Source: Pseudocolwellia sp048296855
GTDB lineage: Bacteria > Pseudomonadota > Gammaproteobacteria > Enterobacterales > Alteromonadaceae
Direction: 5' to 3' (one strand)
Assembly (NCBI GenBank): GCA_048296855.1
Contig: CP182631.1
Length of the DNA: 64,000 nt
Numbering within the stretch: position 1 is the first letter of the stretch; each line of letters begins with the position of its first letter. A model generated the notes under the pieces. The model did no database searches. It was not told the origin of the DNA and worked only from the letters and a program-made list of their open reading frames with translations. Below, piece after piece: positions 38,415-47,281 of the stretch. Made by a program: the position numbers and the translations under genes.

Positions 38415-38521
38415 AGACTAATATAACTTAGGAAAACAACAATACAGTTTAAGGTTTGATAAATAAGAATTTTAATTCATTATCTAACATTCATTAACCC
38501 GAGTTGAGGTTAAATAAACAA

Positions 38522-38722
38522 TTACTTTTGTGGTTTATTACGATCTTTAGCTTTATACCAACCTACCGCTTTATAAATTACCGCAAAAACAACGAACCAA
38601 AACATAATGTGGTATACCGCATGTAATGAGCCTTCGCCTAATGCGTGGTCGGTATGGGCTAAAGCTGCTGTACTTAAAAACATGCTTGATATTGCACTTA
38701 AAAAAATCATTAAAAACTTCAT
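38522..38722 (-). CDS. Small exported membrane protein, last gene of the urea locus
   Basis: 66 residues from the ATG at 38722, which has GGAAA six bases upstream. A signal-like segment (MKFLMIFLSAISSMFLSTAALA) is followed by HTDHALGEGSLH, one transmembrane helix (MFWFVVFAVIYKAVGWY) and a basic tail. The His/Asp-rich start of the mature part recalls the N-terminus of HupE/UreJ nickel permeases, but only one further helix remains, so it is not a transporter by itself. It follows ureG by 71 bases. A link to nickel is a guess from position and histidines. Confidence 0.55.
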   Translation of the reverse strand: MKFLMIFLSAISSMFLSTAALAHTDHALGEGSLHAVYHIMFWFVVFAVIYKAVGWYKAKDRNKPQK

Positions 38723-38793
38723 TTGTATTTCCTTACTCACGTTAATTCTAAATTTTGTATTTCTATTACCCCTTAATGAGGGCTAATAATAAA

Positions 38794-39408
38794 TTAAATA
38801 TTCAACATACCTTCGCTTTCAATAAAAGCGATTATGTCATCTAAACCTTGTTTGGTTTTCATATTGCTAAACACAAAAGGTCTGTCGCCACGCATTTTCT
38901 TCGCATCTCTGTCCATGACTTCTAAAGACGCCCCGACTAACTCGGCAACATCAATTTTATTAATAATAAGAAGATCGGACTTAGTTATACCAGGGCCACC
39001 TTTACGTGGAATTTTATCTCCCGCAGATACGTCTATTACGTATAAAGTTAAGTCTGAAAGTTCAGGACTAAACGTAGCACTTAAGTTATCTCCGCCACTC
39101 TCTACTAATACAAAGTCTAAATTAGGGTGTAATGCCTGTAAATCGTCAATTGCAGCTAAATTCATAGACGCATCTTCACGAATAGCGGTATGTGGGCAAC
39201 CGCCTGTTTCAACCCCCATAATACGATCTTCAGCTAGCGCGTTATGACGCGTTAAAAACTCAGCATCTTCACGTGTGTAAATATCGTTAGTCACTACTGC
39301 CATATCGTATTTATCGCGTAGTGCAATACATAGCTCTCTTAATAAAGCGGTTTTACCTGAACCAACAGGTCCGCCAACGCCTATACGTAAAACTTGTTTC
39401 TTTTTCAT
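38794..39408 (-). CDS. ureG: Urease accessory GTPase UreG
   Basis: 204 residues. P-loop GVGGPVGSGKTALL; VVTNDIYTREDAEFL (switch region); the nickel-binding Cys-Pro-His in TGGCPHTAIREDAS; LLIINKIDVAELVG (guanine specificity). UreG carries Ni2+ from UreE and uses GTP hydrolysis with UreDF to load the urease active site. It is the last accessory gene in the order ureD-A-B-C-E-F-G, 65 bases after ureF. Confidence 0.97.
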   Translation of the reverse strand: MKKKQVLRIGVGGPVGSGKTALLRELCIALRDKYDMAVVTNDIYTREDAEFLTRHNALAEDRIMGVETGGCPHTAIREDASMNLAAIDDLQALHPNLDFVLVESGGDNLSATFSPELSDLTLYVIDVSAGDKIPRKGGPGITKSDLLIINKIDVAELVGASLEVMDRDAKKMRGDRPFVFSNMKTKQGLDDIIAFIESEGMLNI

Positions 39409-39473
39409 AATGTTCTCTTTTTTAAACGCTTATTTTTTTGACTTAAACTCAGCAAGTACAAATTATGTATCAA

Positions 39474-40187
39474 CTAAGATCTAAACAATCTGGTGTATTG
39501 CGTTTCATGCCATGCACTTGCCATAGCTAAACGCGGTAAACTTGCGCCAATTTCATCGTCTTTCAATGTGTTTGCTAACTGAATTGATGCGTCTACTTTT
39601 TCGGTAATTTCAAATAATAAATTTTGCGCTTGAGTTTGGCCTAAAGGCACAAGCTTAGTTGCCGCAGCAACTTGATTGTCGATATAAGTCCAACAATAAC
39701 CACTTTGTATCAGCAGTAAATCTAACTTAAATAACGAAGCAATAAGTACAAAAGCACTTACAAAACTGATATCAGCACCTATTTTATTAACATCAAGCAA
39801 CGCTTCATAACGCTGTAAACCTTGTTGAATTTCAGCTGACTCTAATTGCTTTAATAATCGAATAAGTGCCTTGCCCATAGCAACATCAGCAAGGTGCAAT
39901 TCGTTACTTTCTCGACACGCAATTAGGTGCTGATTCCATGAAATAAAAGCTGTTAAATCGTCATTTAAAAGTGCTTCATATTGGCGCTTAATAATGGCTA
40001 AATCGGTACGTGCAATTGACTGAGATAAATTCAATTCAACCCAGTTACTTGTTGAGTCAACATCATTAACCCAACCCATTTCTACGGCATACTCTAAGCC
40101 TTGCGAAAATGAGAATCCACCCACAGGTAAATTAGCACTACACAGCTGCAAAAGACGATTAAACCGTAACGCGTTACCATCTACCAT
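39474..40187 (-). CDS. ureF: Urease accessory protein UreF
   Basis: 237 residues, all-helical. The N-terminal LLQLCSANLPVGGFSFSQGLE and the C-terminal VPLGQTQAQNLLFEI...PRLAMASAWHETQYTRLFRS are family marks. UreF joins UreD and UreG in the pre-activation complex and controls UreG GTPase use. The start at 40187 has only a weak ribosome site, and 78 bases separate it from ureE, so translation may depend on the shared transcript. Confidence 0.95.
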   Translation of the reverse strand: MVDGNALRFNRLLQLCSANLPVGGFSFSQGLEYAVEMGWVNDVDSTSNWVELNLSQSIARTDLAIIKRQYEALLNDDLTAFISWNQHLIACRESNELHLADVAMGKALIRLLKQLESAEIQQGLQRYEALLDVNKIGADISFVSAFVLIASLFKLDLLLIQSGYCWTYIDNQVAAATKLVPLGQTQAQNLLFEITEKVDASIQLANTLKDDEIGASLPRLAMASAWHETQYTRLFRS

Positions 40188-40265
40188 AACGGATAACCGT
40201 ACTTATTAGTTGATTTTATTGAATTATTCATTACAACCTTACAATCATCTATGTAACGATAAAAT

Positions 40266-40763
40266 TTAGTGTTCATGAGAGTGAGTATCAGATTCACCAT
40301 GAGAATGGCTATGTGAATGTCCATGAGAATGACCTCCACCTTTACCATAAGCACCACTTTCAGGTTCAAAAACAGCAGGTGTTTTGTCAATAGTTAAACC
40401 ATAGTTTTCCGCTAATTCTTCTAATACATAATCAGGTTTGAAACGCACCCAAAGCTCACCAATTTGCAAAGACGTATGACGGTTTCCTAAGTGATAACAC
40501 ACCTTACTAAACGACAACCAATCAGTAGCAATTGCAGTAGAAACTTCTTCTGCTTTACCCTTAACTTCAATCAATAAACCGCACTCAGTTTTGAGTACCT
40601 GACCGATCAATATGGGATGACCACGTTCAACAAAAATCCCCACATCCTGACCTTTATCAGTTACACCTTTAATGCGTGCTTTTTTACGTGTATCTTGATC
40701 TAAGGTGATGGAATCAGCAATTTCATCATGCGTATGATCGAGTCTTTCAAATACTTGTAACAT
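40266..40763 (-). CDS. ureE: Urease nickel metallochaperone UreE with His-rich tail
   Basis: 165 residues. An N-terminal peptide-binding-like domain is followed by a metal-binding domain (CYHLGNRHTSLQIGELWVRF, with the conserved His used for the dimer nickel site). The C-terminal tail (GGGHSHGHSHSHSHG...THSHEH) has nine histidines and would store nickel. It is separated from ureC by an unusual 363-base spacer that carries two copies of a repeat, whereas the other urease genes are packed tightly. Confidence 0.95.
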   Translation of the reverse strand: MLQVFERLDHTHDEIADSITLDQDTRKKARIKGVTDKGQDVGIFVERGHPILIGQVLKTECGLLIEVKGKAEEVSTAIATDWLSFSKVCYHLGNRHTSLQIGELWVRFKPDYVLEELAENYGLTIDKTPAVFEPESGAYGKGGGHSHGHSHSHSHGESDTHSHEH

Positions 40764-40890
40764 CTACATTCCTAAGTTTTCTTCTTTATATTCTCTACTT
40801 TTGGATATCGAAAATATAAATATTTATTACTTCATGATTTTCATAACAAAATAAATCTTAAAGTTTCTCATACATTTTCTATTACCAAAC

Positions 40891-41088
40891 CAATGGTAAC
40901 TAGTTTGGATTATTACAAAGCCGTCAAACTTTTTATTTTATGAGCATAGTTTAACAATTTAATTAAAATAAAAATGACAATACCTCTATTAGCCTTATTC
41001 ATATCAATGGTAACTAGTTTTGATTTAGGCAAAGCCGTCAAACTTTTTATTTCATGAGCATAGTTTACCTATGTGATTGAAATAAAAA
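40891..41088. repeat. Two direct copies of an ~84-bp repeat between ureC and ureE
   Basis: Copy A 40891-40974 and copy B 41005-41088 (period 114). Both begin CAATGGTAACTAGTTT and share AAAGCCGTCAAACTTTTTAT and ATGAGCATAGTTTA. Copy B folds as TTTTTATTTCA / TGAAATAAAAA around CATAG / CTATG; in copy A the matching outer arms are TTTTTATTTTA / TAAAATAAAAA. No reading frame. The element sits inside the urease transcript. Confidence 0.8.
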
Positions 41089-41126
41089 GTGCCGACAATG
41101 CAGCATCAATCAAAAATAGGATCCAT

Positions 41127-42830
41127 TTAGAACAAAGTGTAACGTTGGGCTAGTGGCAGTACGCTCGCCGGCTCACAGGTTAATAGTTCCCCATTCGCCC
41201 TCACCTCATAAGTCTGCGCATCCACTTCAATCTTCGGCTGCCAGTTATTATGGATCATATCGTCTTTACCAATATTTCTGGTATTTTTACAAACCCCAAC
41301 CATACGTGTCATACCGACTTTTTCTGGTACGCCTTTATCTACCGCTGCTTGCGATAAAAAGGTCATAGAGATTTTAGCCGTAGCTAAACCATAAGAACCA
41401 AACATAGGACGGTAATAAACAGGTTGCGGTGTTGGAATAGACGCATTGGCATCGCCCATTGGCGCTGCAGCAATAAAACCTGATTTGATGATCATTGATG
41501 GCTTAATACCAAAAAATGCCGGTTTCCATAAAACGATATCGGCTAGCTTGCCCACTTCAATCGACCCTACTTCATGGCTTACACCATGGCTTATTGCAGG
41601 GTTAATGGTGTACTTAGCGATGTAGCGTTTTATACGGAAGTTATCGTTACGTTCAGTATCTGGCGCTAAAGGTCCACGTTGTTGCTTGTTTTTATGAGCT
41701 GTTTGCCAAGTACGTGTGATCATTTCACCGACACGTCCCATTGCTTGTGAGTCTGACGAAATCATACTGATTGCGCCTAAGTCATGCATTACGTCTTCTG
41801 CAGCAATACTTTCTTTACGAATACGCGAATCAGCAAAAGCCACATCTTCTGGAATGTTAGGATCTAAATGATGACAAACCATCAACATATCTAAATGTTC
41901 ATCTATGGTGTTAATCGTATATGGACGCGTTGGATTTGTTGAAGAAGGTAAAACATTCGATTCACCACACGCTTTAATAATGTCAGGTGAATGGCCACCG
42001 CCAGCACCTTCTGTGTGGTAAGTGTGAATAGTTCTGCCTTTGAATGCACCAATTGTATCTTCAACAAATCCTGATTCATTTAACGTATCGGTATGAATAG
42101 CCACTTGCACATCGTACTTTTCAGCAACCGTTAAACAGTTATCAATAGCGGCGGGTGTTGTACCCCAATCTTCATGCAATTTTAAACCACATACACCGGC
42201 TTCAATTTGCTCTTCAAGCGCTAACGGTAAACTTGCATTACCTTTACCTAAAAAGCCAAAGTTCATTGGGAAGTCATTTGTTGCTTGTAGCATTTTATGA
42301 ATGTACCAAGGACCGGGTGTACACGTTGTTGCGTTTGTACCGGTTGCAGGGCCTGTGCCACCACCTATCATGGTGGTTACGCCCGACATTAACGCTTCGT
42401 CAATTTGTTGCGGACAAATAAAATGAATATGCGCGTCTATACCGCCAGCCGTTAATATTTGGCCTTCGCCAGCAATAACCTCAGTCCCTGGGCCTACTTC
42501 AATATCAATATTGTCTTGAATGTCTGGATTACCCGCTTTACCAATTATGGCAATACGACCATCTTTAACCCCAACGTCCGCTTTAACGATGCCCCAATGA
42601 TCAACAATAAGTGCATTGGTAATAACGAGATCTACCGTTTCGTAGCAAGACGCTTGGCTTTGTCCCATACCGTCTCGAATAACTTTACCGCCACCAAACT
42701 TAACCTCTTCGCCGTATTCGGTGTAATCTTTTTCAACTTCTAGCCATAAGTCGGTATCTGCTAAACGAACTCTGTCGCCAACGGTTGGACCAAACATGTG
42801 CGCGTATGAATGTTTATCAATAGTTGCCAT
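41127..42830 (-). CDS. ureC: Urease alpha (catalytic) subunit
   Basis: 567 residues from the ATG at 42830 (MATIDKHSYAHMFGPT), which has GGGAG just upstream and starts one base after the ureB stop; the frame runs 21 codons further but without support. It hydrolyses urea to ammonia and carbamate. Nickel-site residues are all present: HIH in GGIDAHIHFICP, the carbamylated lysine in CGLKLHEDWG, HTDTLNESG, HTYHTEGAGGGH, the flap histidine in MVCHHLDP and the aspartate in SMISSDSQAMGR. The length is standard. Confidence 0.98.
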   Translation of the reverse strand: MATIDKHSYAHMFGPTVGDRVRLADTDLWLEVEKDYTEYGEEVKFGGGKVIRDGMGQSQASCYETVDLVITNALIVDHWGIVKADVGVKDGRIAIIGKAGNPDIQDNIDIEVGPGTEVIAGEGQILTAGGIDAHIHFICPQQIDEALMSGVTTMIGGGTGPATGTNATTCTPGPWYIHKMLQATNDFPMNFGFLGKGNASLPLALEEQIEAGVCGLKLHEDWGTTPAAIDNCLTVAEKYDVQVAIHTDTLNESGFVEDTIGAFKGRTIHTYHTEGAGGGHSPDIIKACGESNVLPSSTNPTRPYTINTIDEHLDMLMVCHHLDPNIPEDVAFADSRIRKESIAAEDVMHDLGAISMISSDSQAMGRVGEMITRTWQTAHKNKQQRGPLAPDTERNDNFRIKRYIAKYTINPAISHGVSHEVGSIEVGKLADIVLWKPAFFGIKPSMIIKSGFIAAAPMGDANASIPTPQPVYYRPMFGSYGLATAKISMTFLSQAAVDKGVPEKVGMTRMVGVCKNTRNIGKDDMIHNNWQPKIEVDAQTYEVRANGELLTCEPASVLPLAQRYTLF

Positions 42831-42831
42831 T

Positions 42832-43173
42832 TTATAAATCTCCCTGCACTTCAGCTCTAAAGCCAAATACTCTACGTTTACCACGATAAGCAATCAGTGT
42901 TACTTCGCGCTCTTGTCCCGGCTCAAAACGTACAGCCGTGCCTGAGGTAATATCAAGGCGATAACCTTTAGTTAACTCGCGGTCGAAGGTTAACGCTGGA
43001 TTCACTTCATAAAAGTGATAGTGAGATCCTATTTGAATAGGACGATCGCCTGAGTTAGCAACCGTAACTTTAAGTTGTTCACGACCGACATTAAGTTCGC
43101 GATTACCACTATCGGTTTTTATTTCACCAGGAATTAATCTTCCTGTTGTATTGATAGGTGAAGATGAAGACAT
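42832..43173 (-). CDS. ureB: Urease beta subunit
   Basis: 113 residues. GRLIPGEIKTDSGNRELN, VANSGDRPIQIGSHYHFYEVNPAL and the final RKRVFGFRAEVQGDL-type ending (here GKRRVFGFRAEVQ) are diagnostic. It is a structural subunit of the (UreABC)3 urease. It lies 10 bases after ureA and 1 base before ureC, so the three are translated together. Confidence 0.97.
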   Translation of the reverse strand: MSSSSPINTTGRLIPGEIKTDSGNRELNVGREQLKVTVANSGDRPIQIGSHYHFYEVNPALTFDRELTKGYRLDITSGTAVRFEPGQEREVTLIAYRGKRRVFGFRAEVQGDL

Positions 43174-43183
43174 GCGACTCTCC

Positions 43184-43486
43184 TTAAACGATTGGGTTAT
43201 GCACAGTTACAAGCTTAGTTCCATCAGGAAACGTCGCTTCAACTTGTACTTCAGCTAACAGTTCAGGAATACCTTCCATCACTTGGTCGCGAGTTAATAA
43301 GGTTCTACCATAGTCCATCATTTCTGCTACGGTTTTACCGTCTCTTGCGCCTTCCATAATTTCCATAGAAATATAAGCCATGGCTTCAGGGTAATTAAGT
43401 TTAACGCCTCGCTTTAATCGACGTTCCGCTAATAATGCAGCAGTAAATAAAAGGAGTTTGTCTTTTTCTCTAGGTAATAAATCCAT
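43184..43486 (-). CDS. ureA: Urease gamma subunit
   Basis: 100 residues. LLPREKDKLLLFTAALLAERR, KLNYPEAMAYISMEIMEGARDG and VQVEATFPDGTKLVTVHNPI are the family signature from start to end. It is the smallest structural subunit, first of the ureABC set, 45 bases after ureD. Confidence 0.98.
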   Translation of the reverse strand: MDLLPREKDKLLLFTAALLAERRLKRGVKLNYPEAMAYISMEIMEGARDGKTVAEMMDYGRTLLTRDQVMEGIPELLAEVQVEATFPDGTKLVTVHNPIV

Positions 43487-43531
43487 ACGTTTCTCTTAGA
43501 TTTTTAATGGGCACGTTCTTACAAATTAAAA

Positions 43532-44425
43532 TTAAGTATGCCAAATTCTAGGTTCAATGGCTGACGCCTCAATAACAAGAGGACGTAAATGCTGCCATAA
43601 CTTTATAAATAAATGTTTACACTGGTGTGCTTGCTCGCCTAAATAGCGGATAACAAACAAACCATGTATATCGGTAATACTGATCAGTTCTTGTGCGTTT
43701 TCGCTTTCAATAATCTCGCGTAATACTTCAATGATTAACTTACGATCTTTAAGAGCTGTTAACTGTGTAGGCGCATACACTAAAAAAGTACCAAATACGG
43801 GCTTACTGGCTAACCCTGCCATATGATGAAGTAACTTGTTACGGGGTGATATTTCGATACGATCATGATAAATAAGCTTATCACCGCAATACAAACGGTT
43901 AAGTTGCGTGTATTGGCCTTGATCAAAATATTGATCTGAACTGGGTAAACCTAAACAGGTAATGTCCCAGCCTAAATAAACGCTGTTGTCTTTAATATGA
44001 ACATCAACGGTATTAAAACCATCAGCACCTTCGTAAACAATGGTTTCTTGCGGAAAGTTTTCTGCTATGGCTTTATCACCTAAGTAAAACGAGGTTATTT
44101 GTGTTTGTTTCGTTGCGCCAATTGATAAATCTTCTCTAGCTCGATAAAAGCGATTAGCGCCAGGGGTAGTTACTAAAACATGAGCTTGAGCTTCAATGTT
44201 TATTTCAACATTAAGCTCGTCGCCCGATACGATACCTGCAGGAGGATGCAATAAGTAGATGTGTGCACATTCTTGCCCTTCTGGGTAAAAAGCTTTTTGA
44301 ACCGATAACGGTCCTTGTCGCGACGTGGTTTTAAGTTGAGTACCATAAGTATTGTGGCTAAATGTTAATGCTAATTTAGCCAACCACTGCCTTGCTTCAA
44401 CTTTATTTGTTTCTTTTATAATCAT
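43532..44425 (-). CDS. ureD: Urease accessory protein UreD (UreH)
   Basis: 297 residues, beta-rich. YPEGQECAHIYLLHPPAGIVSGDEL and VLVTTPGANRFYRAR are conserved, as is LWQHLRPLVIEASAIEPRIWHT at the end. UreD is the scaffold that binds apo-urease and through which nickel reaches the active site together with UreF and UreG. It starts 35 bases after urtE, joining the transporter and enzyme genes into one run. Confidence 0.95.
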   Translation of the reverse strand: MIIKETNKVEARQWLAKLALTFSHNTYGTQLKTTSRQGPLSVQKAFYPEGQECAHIYLLHPPAGIVSGDELNVEINIEAQAHVLVTTPGANRFYRAREDLSIGATKQTQITSFYLGDKAIAENFPQETIVYEGADGFNTVDVHIKDNSVYLGWDITCLGLPSSDQYFDQGQYTQLNRLYCGDKLIYHDRIEISPRNKLLHHMAGLASKPVFGTFLVYAPTQLTALKDRKLIIEVLREIIESENAQELISITDIHGLFVIRYLGEQAHQCKHLFIKLWQHLRPLVIEASAIEPRIWHT

Positions 44426-44460
44426 TCTTTAGTGTTATGATTCGCTTGGTTTTTATCCGT

Positions 44461-45156
44461 TTAAACAGATAAATATTTACTCACTAACTCATCCGTCAAC
44501 TCTACCATTTCACCCGATGCAATAACATGACCTTTTTCCATTAAATGAAATTCTTCGCCTACTGCGCGTGCAAAAGGTAATTTTTGCTCAACCAAAACAA
44601 TAGTCATGCCGTGTTCTTTGTTCAATTTAAGTAAAACGTCACGAATAAGCTGTACGATATTAGGTTGAATACCTTCGTTTGGCTCATCCAGAATTAAAAT
44701 ATCTGGGTTAAGTACTAACGCTCGCCCTATCGCTAATTGTTGTTGCTGACCACCCGATAAATCACCACCACGTCGATGTAACATTTCTTTAAGCACAGGA
44801 AACAGCGTAAAAATATGCTCAGGTATGGTTTTACTTTTCTGACGCTTACAATTTAAGCTCAGTTTTAGGTTTTCTTCCACCGTAAGCTGCGGAAATATAT
44901 CACGTCCTTGTGGTACATAACCTACTCCGATTTCAGGTCGTGTTTCCACGCCCTTTTTAACTACATCAACATCATTGATCACTAAACTACCTGAGCTGAT
45001 AGGCAATAAACCCATGATAGATTTTAATAACGTGGTTTTACCTACGCCATTACGACCCATGATGCAGGTGCGAGAACCTTTTTTAATTTTAAGATTTAAA
45101 TCCCACAGGATTTGAGTGCCACCGTATTGCTGATTTACCGACGTTAACTCGATCAT
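44461..45156 (-). CDS. urtE: Urea ABC transporter ATPase UrtE
   Basis: 231 residues of the LivF-like ATPase type. GRNGVGKTTLL (Walker A), LSGGQQQQLAIGRAL (signature), LILDEPNEGIQP (Walker B). Its start overlaps the urtD stop by 4 bases, which indicates translational coupling. With UrtD it powers high-affinity urea uptake. Confidence 0.95.
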   Translation of the reverse strand: MIELTSVNQQYGGTQILWDLNLKIKKGSRTCIMGRNGVGKTTLLKSIMGLLPISSGSLVINDVDVVKKGVETRPEIGVGYVPQGRDIFPQLTVEENLKLSLNCKRQKSKTIPEHIFTLFPVLKEMLHRRGGDLSGGQQQQLAIGRALVLNPDILILDEPNEGIQPNIVQLIRDVLLKLNKEHGMTIVLVEQKLPFARAVGEEFHLMEKGHVIASGEMVELTDELVSKYLSV

Positions 45157-46031
45157 ACTGTTTGCTCCTGTGGTTTGCTTTCCAATTCAATTTTTTCTGA
45201 AACGCTTTTTTCTATGTCGTCTGAACCGTCTTCTTCACCTAGGTAAACCTGAATCACGTCTTTATTCGATTGAATTTCAGACATAGTACCTTCGGCTAAT
45301 ACAGAACCTTGATGTAATACCGTAACTTGCTTAGCGATTGAACGAACAAACGCCATATCATGCTCTACCACAACCACTGAATGCTTACCTGCTAGCGAGG
45401 TTAATAGTTCTGCAGTACGTTCAGTTTCTTGGCCTGTCATACCCGCTACGGGTTCATCAACCAATAACACGCGTGGCTCAGCCGCTAATAACATACCGAT
45501 TTCTAACCATTGCTTTTGCCCGTGGGATAAACGCCCTGCTGGGTAATAACACTCTTTAGATAAACCAATAGTCATTAAAATTTCAGCAATACGATCTTTC
45601 TGTTCGCCTGTAAGTTTATGGAAAAGCGCCGTCCAAATACCTTTATCGCCCGCTAAACTGAGTTCAATATTTTCAAATACAGTCAGTTCTTCAAAAACAG
45701 TTGGCTTTTGAAATTTACGACCTATACCTGCTCTGGCAATTTCAGCTTCACTTAACTGTAATAAATCAACCTGTTGACCAAAGCTTACCTTGCCTGTGTC
45801 TGGTCGCGTTTTTCCGGTAATAACATCCATTAAGGTTGTTTTACCTGCACCGTTAGCACCAATTAAACAACGTAATTCACCGTCGTTTATATACAAGTTC
45901 AAATCGTTTAAGGCTTTAAAACCATCGAAACTTACACTCACATCTTCAACATATAAAATAACGCCATGTCGAGTATCAGGTTTAATATTTTCGTCTGCTA
46001 ATAAAGGCGAACCACTTTTATCGACTATCAT
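45153..46031 (-). CDS. urtD: Urea ABC transporter ATPase UrtD
   Basis: 292 residues of the LivG-like type. GANGAGKTTLMDVI (Walker A), LSHGQKQWLEIGML (variant signature with H instead of G, typical of UrtD), LLVDEPVAGM (Walker B). A ~35-residue C-terminal extension rich in Glu and Ser follows the usual end. It overlaps urtC by 4 bases. Confidence 0.95.
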   Translation of the reverse strand: MIVDKSGSPLLADENIKPDTRHGVILYVEDVSVSFDGFKALNDLNLYINDGELRCLIGANGAGKTTLMDVITGKTRPDTGKVSFGQQVDLLQLSEAEIARAGIGRKFQKPTVFEELTVFENIELSLAGDKGIWTALFHKLTGEQKDRIAEILMTIGLSKECYYPAGRLSHGQKQWLEIGMLLAAEPRVLLVDEPVAGMTGQETERTAELLTSLAGKHSVVVVEHDMAFVRSIAKQVTVLHQGSVLAEGTMSEIQSNKDVIQVYLGEEDGSDDIEKSVSEKIELESKPQEQTV

Positions 46032-47281
46032 GAGCTAGCCTCCGATTTTTCAATGCTTGTGTTGTTTGACTCTTTTGATTGGTCTGTATCGCTTGCTTCG
46101 TTCTCGCTATCTTTTTTATTTAAAATATTAGGTAATAAACCCGCGATACCTTTAGGTAAATACAAAGTAACTAATACGAATAAACCACCTAAGGCGAACA
46201 ACCATGCTTCAGGCATAATCGCAGTAAAACGTGTTTTAGCGTAACTGACTACCACAGCACCAATGAGCGCACCGTATAAAGTTCCTCTACCGCCAATGGC
46301 TACCCAAACCACCATTTCGATTGAGTTAAGTGGTGAAAACTCACCCGGATTGATAATACCTACTTGCGGCACATACAAAGCACCAGCAACACCGGCTAAC
46401 ATAGCGGAAACAACATAAATCCAAAGTTTGTAGTGTTCAGGTTTAAAGCCAACGAAACGTACACGAGATTCAGCGTCACGTATTGCAGTAACCACACGAC
46501 CCATTTTTGATTTAACAATAAAATCACTTACCATGTAGCCGATAGCTAAGGCGATGGCTGTTGCAACAAAAAGTCCTAACTTGGTTGATGGTTCTTGTAA
46601 CGAAAATCCTAAAATTTCTTTAAAATCTGTTAAGCCGTTATTACCACCAAAGCCCATTTCGTTACGGAAAAACGCTAACATTAAGGCGTAAGTTACGGCT
46701 TGCGTCATAATAGAAAGGTACACACCACTTACGCGTGAACGAAATGCTAACGAACCAAATATATAAGCTAATAAACCGGGGCCAATAAACACCATAGCGA
46801 TCATCCAAAAAACGCTACTTGAACCTGCCCAATACCAAGGTAATTCAGTCCAGTTTAAAAACACCATAAAGTCAGGTAAATCAGGGTTGCCGTATACACC
46901 TCTATCACCTATTTGGCGCATTAAATACATACCCATAGCGTAACCACCTAGCGCAAAGAAAGCACCGTGGCCTAAACTTAAAATTCCGCAATATCCCCAC
47001 ACTAAATCTACCGCAAGGGCTAATAAGGCATAACATAAGTATTTACCAAACAAGCTTACGGTGTAATCACTTACGTGAAAGAAAGATCCTTCGGCAAAAA
47101 CTAAATTACAAAAGGTTACGTAAAAAGCCGATATCAGTAAAAAGCCAATAACAACGCGTAAACTACCTAACTCTGATAACTTTTGTACAAATGTTGGCTT
47201 GTTATTTGGCACATGGTTATTTGGAGCACTGCTGTTTGAATGATTCATACTTGTGTCTGTTTTAATGGTTGAAGTAGTCAT
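46028..47281 (-). CDS. urtC: Urea ABC transporter permease UrtC
   Basis: 417 residues with ~9-10 transmembrane helices of the LivM type. DLVWGYCGILSLGHGAFFALGGYAMGMYLM and RVVTAIRDAESRVRFVGF (the coupling region to the ATPase) are diagnostic. N- and C-terminal tails are long, polar and Ser/Asn-rich. The start overlaps the urtB stop as TAATG. Confidence 0.95.
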   Translation of the reverse strand: MTTSTIKTDTSMNHSNSSAPNNHVPNNKPTFVQKLSELGSLRVVIGFLLISAFYVTFCNLVFAEGSFFHVSDYTVSLFGKYLCYALLALAVDLVWGYCGILSLGHGAFFALGGYAMGMYLMRQIGDRGVYGNPDLPDFMVFLNWTELPWYWAGSSSVFWMIAMVFIGPGLLAYIFGSLAFRSRVSGVYLSIMTQAVTYALMLAFFRNEMGFGGNNGLTDFKEILGFSLQEPSTKLGLFVATAIALAIGYMVSDFIVKSKMGRVVTAIRDAESRVRFVGFKPEHYKLWIYVVSAMLAGVAGALYVPQVGIINPGEFSPLNSIEMVVWVAIGGRGTLYGALIGAVVVSYAKTRFTAIMPEAWLFALGGLFVLVTLYLPKGIAGLLPNILNKKDSENEASDTDQSKESNNTSIEKSEASS

